Assembly (NCBI GenBank): GCA_043228905.1
Contig: JBHGNT010000008.1
Span: 5,704,001 to 5,768,000 of the forward strand
Length of the DNA: 64,000 bases
Source of the DNA: Azolla caroliniana
Lineage: Eukaryota; Polypodiophyta
Direction: 5' to 3'
Position 1 is the first letter of the stretch, and each line of letters opens with the position of its first letter. The notes under the pieces were generated by a model that saw nothing but the letters and a program-made list of their open reading frames with translations, was not told where the DNA came from and made no database searches. Both the position numbers and the translations under genes were made by a program. Below are positions 10,175 through 21,799 of this stretch, in pieces.

Positions 10175-12060
10175 AATATGTGATTTTGAAGTCAAAACGC
10201 GTGAGGAATTGAGCCCAGCGAGCTTGCCGTCGATTTAGCACCCAAGCGTTCTGGAAATAAGGAAGATTTTTGTGATCACTAAAGACGATGACCTGATGTG
10301 GAGAGCCCTCTAAGAAATGCCACCATTGCACAAAGAAATCCACGATGGCTAATAACTCCTTGTCATGTATTTCGTAGTTGATTTCCGCTGCATCGAATTT
10401 GCGCGACTGGAAAACCATAGGATGTAACTCTTCTTTATCTCCTTGCTGAGAAAGGATGCTACCGAGGGCGAAATCCGATGAGTCGGCCTCCATGATGAAT
10501 GGTTTGTTTGTATTCAGATGAGCTAGAATAGGAGCTGATGTAAAGACTTTCTTAAGATGTTGAAAATCCATGTCTGGTTCATTGGACCAAAGAAATCATT
10601 GTCCCTTCTTCGTAAGTTGTGTGAGAGCTAAAATAATCTTCGAGTAATCCTGTATAAACTTGCGGTAGAAGTTAGCAAAACCTAGAAAACATTGTACATC
10701 TCGTACCGACCGTGGAATTTGCCACCCTAGCACAGTTTGGACTTTAGCTAGATCCATGGAGATGCCCTTTGAGGAGATGACGTAGCCTAGAAATTCCACT
10801 TGCTTGCAATCAAAGCTACATTTTTCTAGCTTGGCATAAAGACCATTCTCGTAGAGTTGTTTTAGTACTAATAGTACATGAGAATCGTGTTCTTCCTGGG
10901 TCTTCGAATAAATCAATAGATCATCCAAATATATGATCAAACAGATATCCAAGAGGTCTCTGAATATATCATTTGCCAGGTGTTGGAAGACTGTGGGAGC
11001 ATTGGTTAGACTGAACGGCATAATAGTATATTCGAAATGCCCATACTGCGTGCGAAAGGCAGTCTTCTATTCACCTCCCGATCAGATCCGCACGAGGTTA
11101 TACGCTCCTCGTAGATCGATTTTTGTAAAAGACATGGCACCATTAACTCACTCTAAAGACTTGATATAAGAGGAAGTGCATACCTATTCCGGATGGTGAC
11201 TTTATTCAAGCCGTGGTAATCAACGACGAGACGAACTGAGCCATCTTTCTTCTTGACAAAGAAGATGGGTGCACCGGCCAGAGATTTCGAATGACGAATA
11301 AACCCGCTTGCCAAGTTCTCCTCTATGTAGGCTCAAAGGACTTCTAACTCGGTGGTAGCTCTGTTCTTGGTTATAAATCGATGGGACAAGCATAGGGACG
11401 ATGATGAGGAAGAGTACTGGCTTTTACCTTGTCAAATACATTGGCATAAGGATGATATTTTGCCGAAAGTTGCACTAGGGATTCCTTCTTAATAGTGCTG
11501 GAAGGATGTACTGATATTGACAATAGGAACATTGCCTCCTTGTGTCCTTCTTCGCGTAATTTATGGAGTGAAATGGTCGAACCTCGATGAGTAGATTCTT
11601 GGGGTTGTCGATATCGGACTTCTCTTGTTCTCTAATCTATGTCTAGATTATGTAATTCAAACCAAGGTAATCCTAGGACAATGGGATGCTCTGCACTACT
11701 AATTATATTAAATGATACTACACACACAAAACTACCTCGGACACCATAAATGGGTTCTTACTTTTCTACAATATTCCCGGAAGCAATGGGACGACCATCA
11801 ATGACTACTACAGATGTGGGGCAAGGAAGTTTTCTTAAGGATATCCGAGAAGCTTGGGCAAAATTTTGATCCATGAAACAGGAATTAGCTCCGGAATCTA
11901 GAAGTGCTAGGACGTGTACTGGGGTATGGGGGAGTACTTTTAGTACTAACCATGACTTGGGCTAGGGACACATTGCTAACTTTATTGGAGGGAATGGAAC
12001 CACTAATGGGTTGTACAGATCTAGGGTTGTCCAACCAGACGGCTCCTATTTTGGCTGGAC
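10175..12060 (-). pseudogene. B1 protease, reverse transcriptase and RNase H
   Basis: Minus-strand middle of the B1 polyprotein. The protease region is near 11850-11930 (DSGANSCFMD-type site, in a broken frame). Reverse transcriptase runs about 10596-11330 and contains the catalytic YLDD (about 10920-10931) after MPFSLTNAPTVFQHLAND, and a GFANFYRKFI connection. RNase H at 10137-10571 has MEADSSDFALGSILSQQGDK, then HDKELLAIVDFFVQWW and [11 protein letters not shown], giving the expected acidic residues. The sequence stops at FDFKITY, where solo LTR beta was inserted, and resumes at 7041. Stops and frame changes break the gene. Confidence 0.85.
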
Positions 12061-13183
12061 TCAATCGTTTAACTCTTCATCTAATTGACTAAGGATTTCA
12101 AATTTGTTTGAGATACTTGGGCTATTAGTACTATTAATACTATCAGACACTCTATTATTACTATTAATACTATCAGATACTCCTAAGGGAAGAATTGACT
12201 CGGGTTTAGTACAGGCTACAATTTGATTTACCTGTCTTCTTGGCCTATGGGGACAATTGATTGCGATATGCCCTGGTCCACCGCAATAAAGACATAATCG
12301 ATTTGCACGTCGTCGTTGTTTTTCTTCTTCCGATAACGGGCCACAATGACGCATGGTGTCGATCTCCATCGGTGTTGGAGTATTTGCTTGAGGTACGTCG
12401 CGTGCAAACGGTTTAGCTGCGACTGAGGCATTAGTGGGCTCCGGCCTAGAGCATGGTATTTGTAATTGACGTTCCGAACGCCGTTCGAAAAGGCGGCTGT
12501 CGCATCGGACCGCTCCACTGATTGCCTCTGTAAGAGACTTTGGTTCTTCAGGGAAGGTTAAAAGTAAATATTTGACATCGTTTCGCAGGCCATAGCGAAA
12601 CTGCTCCATTAGTGCCTAATCATCCCAGGGGATATCTGAGGCAAGTAGATGGAAATCCACTGCGTAGGCTTTTGTTGATCGTCGTCTGGATGTTGTCGGT
12701 ATCTCCAAAGCAGGCTTTAAACTCACTAATAAAGTCTTCAAAGTTATTAAGCAAGGGCAATTGTTTTTCTAGAAGCGGAGCAAACCATGCCAAGGCTGAG
12801 CCGCTAAGCAACGTGCCTATTAGGCCGACTCAGGATGCATCAGTGGGGTATCGGGAAGGATGTATTTGGATGACTAAGCGTACCTGATTAAGGAATCCCT
12901 TGAATTGTGATCGCGTTCCATCAAATTTCACAGGATGTCCAATCTTGGGCTCTTTATGAAATCCTTGGGGACTTGATCCTTGTTATTGCAACGCTGCTTT
13001 GAGTTGTTGTACCCGTAACGCTAACTCCCCATGTTGTTGTTGCGTTTGTTGTTTTTCGAGAGCGATTTGTTGCAAGTCCCCTATCAACCGTTGGTTTTCT
13101 TGTTCCAAGGCAACCAATTTTTCTTTTAGACACTATAGCTCGGAGAAAACGGATTGATATTCTTGGGCGCTAACAGTAGTCAT
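12061..13183 (-). pseudogene. B1 gag
   Basis: The start codon is at 13183-13181 (MTTVSAQEYQSVFSEL). A Gln/Glu-rich coiled region follows (LVALEQENQRL), then the capsid core (VKFDGTRSQFKGFLNQVR, about 12900, and FEDFISEFKACFGDTDN near 12700), then 12061-12609 (MEQFRYGLRNDVKYLLLTF) and one zinc knuckle CLYCGGPGHIAINC near 12250-12290. The layout resembles Tf1/sushi-type gag. In-frame stops lie in the first third, and a deletion near 12655-12670 removes part of the capsid relative to B3 (60340-60400). Confidence 0.82.
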
Positions 13184-13384
13184 AGTATAGGAAAAAGGGT
13201 AGGAGGATGAGGAAAAACGACAAGTAGACTGGAGGAGAAATTGATTCAAACTATCAGGAATAGTACTAAAATAGAGAGAAAATTAGTACTGGAAAAGGGA
13301 AGTACTATTAGTACTAAGAGGACGGGATTGCGTAAGACTCCCGAGAGAGGAAGAGAGAAGAGGAGAGAGAGAGATAGCGAGGAC

Positions 13385-13428
<44 letters not shown>

Positions 13429-13529
13429 GATAACATAGGATATATTATGTGAAGAGTAAGTACAAAATGGCTATGAGGCTTAAGACTGGCGTTGAACCAA
13501 TTTGATACAAAATAATGCCTAGTGCCTTC

Positions 13530-13575
13530 TTTTATAGTGTTCTCAGGAGTAATCCTGAAGCTTCTAGAATGTTCC
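13530..13575 (-). promoter_or_regulatory. Heat-shock element plus TATA box, B1 5' LTR
   Basis: Pentamers TGAAG, CTTCT, AGAAT and GTTCC are contiguous at 13556-13575 and TATAAAA lies on the minus strand at 13530-13536, about 20 bp away. In the 5' LTR this is the position that would drive transcription of the element. Confidence 0.7.
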
Positions 13576-13650
13576 AGAGAAATCTGGAATATACATTAAT
13601 TTCCTAGAATAAAACTTAAATGAAAATAATATCCTACGTATTACAATAGA

Positions 13651-13708
13651 TGGTATAATGGTCAAGAGCCCGACCCATATAACATAAGGTCATGGGTTCG
13701 AGTCTTGC
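13651..13708 (+). other. tRNA-like A and B boxes in B1 5' LTR (antisense to LTR)
   Basis: TGGTATAATGG (13651-13661) fits the A-box consensus TRGYNNANNGG, and GGTTCGAGTC (13695-13704) fits the B-box consensus GWTCRANNC. Their spacing is tRNA-like. There is no acceptor stem, so this is not a tRNA gene. It is repeated in the B LTRs of the window. Confidence 0.6.
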
Positions 13709-13725
13709 CATATCAGGACATCTAC

Positions 13726-14016
13726 CACCAACAAGGATGAGAGATTAGTGTTCTCTAACTAAATACTTTCTTAATCTCTCTTAAGCTTAAGGGATACAAG
13801 AAGGAGGAGAGGAAGCACTAGCTCTTAATCAATAGGGAGAACTTTACAAATGGAAGAACCATTACAAAGCCACCACAATGTGGTTTACATTTAGGGTTTG
13901 TCTCTTTCACATTTGGCTACCCATTAGCTCCTTTTCCTCTTGCCATTTCTTCTTCATAGTTCCTTTACTACATTCTTGTTGATGCACTCTTCTTCATGAT
14001 CAATAGTGGTACAATC
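13726..14016. other. Unexplained sequence flanking B1
   Basis: Continuous with 4526-4759 before B1 inserted. No convincing coding frame and no match to other parts of the window was seen. It could be LTR or internal sequence of an older element. Confidence 0.4.
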
Positions 14017-14314
14017 CATGCACTTAACTGAAGGCCTTGAGTAGACCTCGTTCTCAATGAAGGATATGGGTTCGGCAAGACAGATCTTGGGAATGCACAT
14101 TGTCCGCGATCAAAAAATAAATTATTGTGGCTATGACAAGAGAAGTACATGACAAAGGTGCTCCAGAGATTCAGCATGGAAAATGTGAAGCCGATCGGCT
14201 AAACACTACAGACTAATAGCAAGATATCCAGGAGACAATGTTAGAAAACAAAGACGGAGAAGGTTGAGATGATGAAGGTTCCCTATGCCTCAACAATCAG
14301 AAGCCTAATGTATG
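14017..14314 (+). pseudogene. Copia relic J, C-terminal RT fragment
   Basis: Plus-strand translation in shifting frames gives FSMKDMGSARQILGMHIVRD, then QEKYMTK-like, then FSMENVKPIG, then TEKVEMMKVPYAS and LMYV. This matches the end of the copia reverse transcriptase in G and E at corresponding positions. It is cut at about 14314, within LMYVM, by the LTR of copia F, which makes J the oldest insertion in this nest. Stops and small deletions show it is long dead. Confidence 0.7.
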
Positions 14315-14768
14315 TGATAGTATTGTGAAAGTTAATGTGTGAAAGCTTAGACAAACTGGCTCAATAGGCTAGCAACAGAAAATAGAACTAAGTTTTAATG
14401 GAAAGCTTGAATTACACACAAAGTACGCGGGAGATACAGAGAGAGGAGAACATCATAAACTCCAATTACAAAAAATTACTCTGTCACTATACAATGTGCT
14501 CAGTGAGAACTTTGATACAAGTCCTTAAAAGGACTAACAGAAGTATTGACAAGTACTTCAATACTTGTACTAAGCTATTGACACTATCTCCTAAGATAAC
14601 TACCTAGTCTAGGAGTGTAGACCTCCAACGGCCTACCGGTTAACACATGGGTGCGGCCCTCCGATCTGGCTCTCTTCTCCGAACACCGATTCCGCTTTGG
14701 TTCCGGACACCAATCCGACTCTGGCTTACTCAGTCAATGTGGATCAAGTTAAGCTTGTCCGCTCAACA
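14315..14768 (-). repeat. Copia F 3' LTR
   Basis: In plus orientation this begins TGATAGTATTG, exactly where the J reading frame stops, and ends CCGCTCAACA. On the minus strand it is preceded by the purine-rich GAGCTTGAGGGGGAGT (14768-14785), a polypurine tract. The outer boundary rests on the break in J, since the partner LTR is absent. Confidence 0.6.
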
Positions 14769-17330
14769 CTCCCCCTCAAGCTCACCTTGAGGTTCGATCT
14801 TAGTGGCAGTCTTTGTCGATCCTAGCTGTCGGCTTTTCCTGGCATCTTCTCACCTTGCTCGCGCTCCTCGACCTATCTGGTTCCACTTCCCACAACTTGT
14901 CCGGTTCCTGCGCAACTCGACCTTCTTAGTCGACTTGTTTGCTCAAGAGCCCATCTCAACTCCTTCATTGCTTTCACTTTGGTGCTTCTCGACTCGTCGG
15001 TTCCTCCGTGTCGGCGTCGAATTCCACTGCCTTCTAGTCCATTTGGTTTTCTGTTGATTCAATTCCACTGCCTTCTATCTCCAATTCATCCTCAATATTC
15101 AAACCCTTCACCACATCAAACCATGTCCGGGTCTTGGCCTTCTTCTTCCGATCGACTCTATCCTTCTTGAGTCTACCGTTGGCGTTGCTAGTTCCAACCT
15201 GTTCGGATTTGGCTTTATTTCCGTCCTTGTCTCCCCCTGTTTCGGTTGTTTCCTCCTCTCTGGATGATTCTCTAGTGCCTTTACCTATCTTCCTGGTTTC
15301 CGTTTTGGTTTCCACTTTTTCCTTTCTCCCCCTCAAGTGCGGTACATCGAGATGTTGAAGGCCAAGCATATCCAAAAAGTGTTGCAACTTCTCCAATCCA
15401 AGTGGCTTGGTGAAGATTCCGGCAACCTGCCAATCCGTGCGAACATAATGCAGTTCGACTTCACAGCTCAAGACCCGCTCGTGCACAAAGTGATAATGCA
15501 CTTTTATGTGCTTCATCCAAGCATGAAACACAGGATTCTTGGCCAACTACATGCTACTTATTGTCACAGTAGATCAGGATCAGAGTCGGTACTTCGATCC
15601 AGAGGTTTTGCAGCAGCTGTCGAAGCCATATGGCTTCATAGGTGGCGACGGTTGCACCTCGATACTCACTCTCAGTGCTCGATAGAGCCACTGTCGGCTA
15701 CCTTTTGCTGCTTCACGCAACAGGCGCGCTCCCAAGAGAAAACATAAAACCGGAAGTGGATCGACGATTCGACGTGTCACCGGCCCAATCAACATCTATA
15801 TAACCAACTAGCTTTTTCGTTATAACGTGTCAGTATAACAATCCCCGATCCTTAGTGCCGCTCACATACCTCAATAGTCAATGTGCGCACTGAAGGTGCT
15901 CAACAGTCGGCCTTTGCATAAACTGGTTGATCACTCTGACAGGATAGCTGATGTGAGGTCGGGTGATCGTTAAGTAAATAAGGCTTTTGAAAATTTGTTA
16001 GAACTGTTTCTCATTGCAAGCCAGTCTGGACTCAGGACGAAGCTTCAGGTTCCGGTCCAGGGGATGTGGAGACTAGTCGGCAATCCGTCGTGCCGAACTT
16101 GTACAACATATTCAACACATATTGTCGTTGTGAGAGCAATATGCCTTCGAGTTTATGGATCACTTTAATCCCAAGGAAATAATGAAGGTCCCCTAGGTCC
16201 TTCAATTCGATCAGATCCGACAATTGGGACTTCACTTGGCAGATTTCAGTGAGTCCGGGTTTGGTGATGACTAGATCATCCATGTATAGCAAGATGCACC
16301 GAACCTTCTAGACCTCTCTAGATGAACAACGACGAGTTGGATTTCGAGGCCACAAACCCCATCTTACGCAACTGGTGCGTGATTTTCGAATTCCAAGCTA
16401 GAGGGGCTTGCTTCAAGCCATAGAGCGACATCTTGAGTCGGCACACTGCCAATGTGTTCATCTCCAACTGAAATCCGGGGGGTTGGATCATATATACTTG
16501 TTCTTCAAGATCCTCTTGAAGAAATGCATTCTTCACATCCGTTTGGTGAAGATGCCACCCCCCCTTGCCGCAACAATTTCCAGCATCACATGAACCGTCG
16601 TCATCTTCATTACCGGAGCAAAGGTCTCATCGTAATCAATTCCGTGGGTCTTGTACTGGTTGACCGAACTGTCAGAATTGTACTTCACCTTGTACACCCA
16701 CTTGTAGCCGATTGGTTTGCAATATCGGGGAGGCTCAACCAAATCCCAGGTGTCGTTGGCATCAAGAGCTCGCATTTCTTCCTCCATCGTGGCACGCCAG
16801 TTTGCGTCTTTCGCCACTTTTGCATCTCTCCGGCTCACGCACTTCCGCCACTTTCGTCATGTACGCATAGTGATGTGCCCTGTACTCATTATACCCATAC
16901 CACTTCATAGGATTCTTTTGACAGGTCAATCGACGTAACTTTTAATTAGCCAATTTAAGGACGCTCTTGGCTGACTCAAACTTCATCTCTAAAGGTCCTT
17001 CTTCGTTCTTTCTAGTGTCAGATTCACTTTGATCCGACTCGTCTCTGTTGGTGTCATATTCTGACATCTTCTTCTTCCCATTCTCTTTGCGCGTGAACCG
17101 TCTCCTCGGTTCCTTGCGTGGGAAGAGCACAATTGAATATCCACTACTTGACGGCCCATCATCCCGCTGGACTTTCCGATTCAGCTCTTCATTTGGCCCG
17201 CTCAGCCTGAATGAGATCAGACTCTCGCCAAGAGTACTGAAGTCTTATTCTGCTTCTACACGGATCATTTCGGGCTCACTGGCATCATCCTCTATGATCG
17301 GGTAATCGAAGTCGGTAAGGAGTACCACAA
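14769..17330 (-). pseudogene. Copia F pol: RT, RNase H and charged C-terminal tail
   Basis: Minus-strand frames in order: a Lys/Arg/Glu-rich linker (16942-17130); RT start at 16533-16838 (MRALDANDTWDLVEPP, then PIGYKWVYKVKY and DETFAPVMKMTTV); 16318-16536 (QVYMIQPPGF, then LYGLKQAPLAW); 16032-16292 with catalytic MLYMDDLVI and LGDLHYFLGIKVI; RNase H from about 15800 to 15440, ending RTDWQVAGIFTKPLG. After this usual copia end the frame runs on for about 130 residues (15034-15430), rich in Lys, Glu, Thr and Arg. Copia Pol normally stops near TKPL. The tail may be a lineage-specific extension or chance readthrough. Several frameshifts are present. Confidence 0.78.
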
Positions 17331-18083
17331 TGACGAGAAATATACGGAATAATCTCCGGCCACAACCGAAGCGTAGATCACTTGATGACAATCAAACACA
17401 GAAGAAATGGGAATGGAGGTAAGTACACAAATAGAAAGAGAATACACAGGATGTTAACGTGGAAAACCCTGAGAGGGAAAAACCACGGGACTCCACAGAC
17501 TCCAAACTATCACTATGTCAAGGAGTACAATAGGGAGCACAGAGACAATGACCTCTTGCTCACATTCTTCTCCTGGCGGCGGTTACAATAGAGACATGCT
17601 CTGTATCGCTCTCTCTCTCTCTCAGTACAGTCGTTACACCAATTACCCTATACAAAGATAATAACAGCAACTATAATATAACACACTATTTGCCCTAGGT
17701 CACATTTATACTAATATGACATTAGGAATATTTACAAATATAACCCCAATGGGCTCTCAGAAACATGTCTACATATATGTCCCTTCATCCGGTGAGAGGT
17801 TCTCAATGGGCCTGAAACATCCGGTTCTCACTGGGTCTTCCTTGCCGGATACTCGTCATCCGGTTCTCACCAGGTCTTCCATGCCGGGTACTCATCATCT
17901 AGTTCTCACTAGGTCTTCCTTGTCGGGTACTCGTCATCCGTTTCTCACCGGGTCTTCCTTGCCGAGTACTCGTCATCCGGTTCTCACCAGGTCTTCCTAT
18001 GTCGGGCACTCGTCATCCAGTTCTCATCGGGTCTTCCTATGCCGGGCCTTCATATCCCATCCGGAGGGACCGAGATCCTAACA
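17331..18083 (-). repeat. Copia G 3' LTR
   Basis: Plus orientation TGACGAGAAATATACGG to GAGATCCTAACA. It contains a CT-rich tract, a TATAAAT promoter region near 17705-17720 and a 39-bp minisatellite (13-codon period) at about 17800-18060. Confidence 0.93.
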
Positions 18084-21000
18084 ATTTCCCCCTTCACTCC
18101 AGCATGTGATGCCTCGTCAATCCGTTCGGCTTCCTACATGCGTCTAGCTTGTCGGACGTCAGCACCTTGGTCAGCATATCCGACCCATTCTCCTCCGTGT
18201 GGATCTTCGTCAGCACGAACTCTCGGTCTTCTACTCGATCTTGAATCCAGTGGTACCTCCGTTGGATGTGCTTCGTCCTGGAATGACACGTTGCGTTCTT
18301 CGCAAGGTGGATGGCACTTTGACTGTCGCAATAGAGCCGGTATTCCTCTTGCCGGATCCCTAACTCTTCGATGAAGTCCTTCATCCATAGTATTTCCTTG
18401 TCGGCTTCCACATCTGCCATGTACTCTGCTTCCGTGGTTGACAACGCAACCGTCTTTTGCAACCTCGATTGCCACGAAACAGCTCCCCCCGCATATGTCA
18501 TGACATATCCGGATGTTGACCGGCTGGTATCCGCATTAGCCGACATATCCGAATCCGTGAAACCGTCAAGTTGGGGTTTATCAAAGACACATACTTGAGG
18601 TGCCTTTCAAGTATCAGAGTATCCATTTTACCGCATTCCAGTGCTCCTTGCCGGGATTGCTCATAAACCGGCTCACCACTCCAACTGCATATCCGATATC
18701 CCGTCGGGTACACACCATTGCGTACATTAGGCTCCCGACGAAAGAGGCATATGGTATCTTCATCATATCCGCCTTCTCTACCTTCGTCTTCGGGCTTAGT
18801 TTACCGGATAACCTGCAGTTTGTCAGAAGTGCCGATCCGACCGGTTTCGCATTTGACATGTTGAACTGTTGAAGCACCTTTGTCACGTACTTCTCCTGTG
18901 ACAGCCACAATTTCTTCGTTGGCCGGTCCCGGATGATATGCATCCCCAGCATCTGTCCTGCCGGACCCAAGTCTTTCATTGAAAAGGTCTGGTTCAGGGC
19001 CTTCTTCAGCATCCGTATCTTGACTTGGTCTTGTCCCACGATCAGCATGTCATCCACGTACAAGAGGAGTATCAGGAAGTCTCCACCTTCGAACTTCTTC
19101 ACAAATATGCAGTGATCGGCCTGCGTCTTGTGGTACCCTTGATCGGTCATGAAGGAGTCAAACTTCCGGTACCATTGCCGGGGAGCCTGCTTCAACCCGT
19201 AGAGGCTCTTTTTTAACCGGAAAACCAAGTGCTCCTTCCCTTTCTTCACAAATCCCTCCAGTTGCTACATGTAGATCTCCTCTTCGAGGTCGCCATGGAG
19301 GAACGCCGTCTTCACGTCTAACTGCTCTACCTCGAGATCCATGCTTGCCGCTATGCTCAACATCGTCCGAATGGAAGTCATCTTTACTACCGGGGCAAAT
19401 ATCTCGTCGAAGTCCACGCCCTTCTTCTGTTGGAACCCCTTCACCACGATCCTAGCTTTGTACCTTGGAGGATTGCCGGCATCTCCCGGTTTCAACTTGT
19501 ACACCCACTTGTTTCGGAGTGCCCTCTTTCCTTTCGGCAACTCTACCAATTCATATGTGTGGTTCTCATGCAGGGCATCCATCTCGTCCTGCATGGCACT
19601 CAACCACTTGCGGCTATGGGTGTCATCCTTCGCTTCTTCGAAGCTTTCCGGCTCCCCCTCATCAGTTAGCAGCACATGCTCTGCATCCAGAAATCTCCGG
19701 GGGGGCCTTCTCTCTCTAAGACGATATCTCCGTCTTTGGCTTTCGGCAACCGGTTCCTCTATTTGTTCTGCATCCGAATCCGATTCGGGGTCTTGTTCGG
19801 TTCCGGTTTCAGCTTCCTCCACTTCTTCTTATGCCGGTTCAAACCTTTTGCTGCGTGTCTCCATCCAAGGGCACTGAGGGTGATCTGTTTATCATATACG
19901 TCGCTGTCGACAACGCCTGAGCCCAAAACGTCTTGGGTAGTTTAGCATGTGCTAGCATACTCGGACCCTCTCCATTATGGTCTGGTTCATCCTCTTGGCT
20001 AGCCTGTTTAGTTCCGGCATCTTCGGCACAGTAAATTCGAGCCGGATTCCCTTCGAGCGGCAATACTCCTCGAACTACCCCCGGTATTCCCCTCCGTTAT
20101 CTGCTTGAACCGCCTTCAGCTTCCGTCCAGTTTCTCTTTCCACTCTTGCGTGGAGCTCCTTGAAGACGGATAACACCTGATCCTTCGTCTTCAACGGTGT
20201 GGCCCACAACCTCCTATTGTGGTCATTTATGAACGTCACAAAGTATTGCGCTCCGGCATGGGACTTCGTGTGCACTTGATACACATTGCTATGCACCAAC
20301 TCCAATGGTGCATTACGTCTCATCGATTAGAAAGAGGTCTGGTTTTGCTTACGGGCTAGGCAGTCGGTGCACCTCTCAAGATGCACGTTCTTCAAAGGAA
20401 TGACGTTATCATTGACAAGCCTCTTCATCCCCTTCACGCTCATGTGACACAGTCTCTTGTGCCATAGCTCACTAGCAGTGTCGGAAGCCATGTTCACTTC
20501 TTCCGGGCATAACCGGGCATTCATCAGGTACAACATGTTGACCTTCCAGGCCCGAGCCACTATCAGGCTCCCTTTGTTGAATTTCATGACTCCGTTCCGG
20601 ATGCTACTCGTGTAGCCTTCATCATCTAGCCGACCGGCTGATATCAGGTTCAGTCGAACCTCCGGAACGTGCCGGTTATCCTTCAGCAGCAGCTTGCATC
20701 CGGTTGGTGTTGTCAACCACACGTCTCCTATGCCAACAATTCGGCATGTACCTTCATTCCCCATCTAGACACAGCCGTGATCACCGGCTGAGTAGGATGA
20801 GAAGCATTTCCGGTCCGGGGTAAGGTGGAACGACGCTCGGAAATCGAAAACCCACGTTGTCTCGTCGCCAGCAAAGTTCAACTCACTCTCCTCGGTGATG
20901 AGCATCAACTCTTCTTCACTTGCCGCGATTGCCGTCGTTCCCTTCCGGTCCGGTCCCCTCCGGTCTTTACCGTTCCGGTCCGATGTCCGCTTCGAATCAG

Positions 21001-21768
21001 TACCGTCGTTTTCCTTGTCTTTTCAGAAGTGCTGACAATTCTTTTGGAAGTGTCCCGGCTTGCCGCAATAGAAGCAAGTAGGCCTCCCCCTTGACTTTGA
21101 CTTTGTCCCGACTTTTCCTGGTTCTGTGGACTACAATTCCTTTGTCTTCCGCGTTCCGATTCGGTAAGGAGCGCTTTGGAGTCGGAGCTCGCATCCTTGT
21201 CTTTCTGACGCGCCTCCTCATCTAGCAGGCTCGACTTCTCTCTTGCTAGGGATAACCGTTTCCCTTCTGGCCCGGCGTTGCCCAAAGTGACAACCAACGT
21301 CTCCCATCTATCTGGGAGGGAACCGAGCAGGAGTAGTGCTAGTAACTCATCGGCGAGAGGTACTTCCAATGATGTTGCCTGGTGGATCAGCCCCTGGAAG
21401 GAATTCATGTGCTCCGCCATGCTGGAGCCATCTTGGTACCGGAGTCTTACTAGCTTCCGACATACCGAAACCTGATTAACAGCATTTTTGTTCTGAAACA
21501 TAATGCCGATCTTCTCCCAGAGCTCATGAGCCTTGCTCTCTTCATTGAAGTTGTTGTATAGACTCATGTCGATGAAGCACCGTATGTACGTCGTTGTCTT
21601 CATGTGCATCACCTCCCATATCGTGGCATCGATTTTGTCCGGTCTCTTGTCGCCGAACTAAACCGGCAACCAAAGATCTTTAACCACGAGCATGTCCCTC
21701 ATCTTCGACTTCCACACTGAGTAGTTGGAGCCAGTGAGTTTGAACATGCCTCCCAACGAATCATCCAT
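18084..21768 (-). pseudogene. Copia G gag-pol
   Basis: The start at 21768-21766 (MDDSLGGMFKLTGSNYSVW) lies just after the primer site. In order: gag (20905-21768, one TAG near 21660); a CCHC knuckle (about 21010-21080, in a shifted frame); protease, where the catalytic DSG reads DFR (about 20845-20855), so it would be inactive; GAG-pre-integrase with H-x-H and C-x2-C (ELWHKRLCHMS, then CTDCLARKQNQ, 20327-20480); integrase (20075-20323 and 19839-20063); RT at 18614-19822 with YVDDMLIVG near 19045-19071; RNase H at 18094-18546 (STSGYVMTYAGGAVSWQSR, then STTEAEYMADVEA). Between integrase and RT about 300 bp are missing relative to E. The family makes particles and cDNA in the cytoplasm before nuclear integration. 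Confidence 0.9.
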
Positions 21769-21783
21769 TTTTCTGTGTCATTT

Positions 21784-21796
21784 CACTCTGATACCA
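21784..21796 (-). other. Copia G primer-binding site
   Basis: Minus strand TGGTATCAGAGTG begins three bases after the 5' LTR. It is complementary to the 3' end of plant initiator tRNA-Met, the usual copia primer. Confidence 0.9.
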
Positions 21797-21799
21797 ATT

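Larger units (their letters stand above)
4760..13720 (-). mobile_element. Chromovirus B1 (Ty3/gypsy), full length but dead
   Basis: A complete LTR retrotransposon on the minus strand. It has LTRs at 4760-5208 and 13252-13720, both read as TGT...ACA, a TCTAC target-site duplication (4755-4759 and 13721-13725), a polypurine tract next to the 3' LTR, and the order gag, protease, RT, RNase H, integrase, chromodomain. Removing the nested solo LTRs (7042-10174) leaves about 5.8 kb, normal for a chromovirus. Its gag and chromodomain resemble the Tf1/sushi type more than the common plant Tekay, CRM or Reina types, judged by eye. Several frameshifts and stops make it non-autonomous. Confidence 0.9.
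13252..13720 (-). repeat. B1 5' LTR
   Basis: Starts at a TGTCAGG-type terminus (here TATCAGG) and ends TATCAGGACA in plus orientation. It contains a (GA)n tract near 13385-13425, TATA box, heat-shock element and tRNA-like boxes. In element orientation it is followed by GTTTGAAxCAA, which does not match an initiator tRNA-Met primer site, so the primer for this family is unclear. Confidence 0.88.

Noticed and set aside
13651-13708. Functional tRNA gene
   Set aside because: A and B boxes fit, but there is no acceptor stem or sound anticodon arm, and the segment recurs at a fixed place in LTRs.
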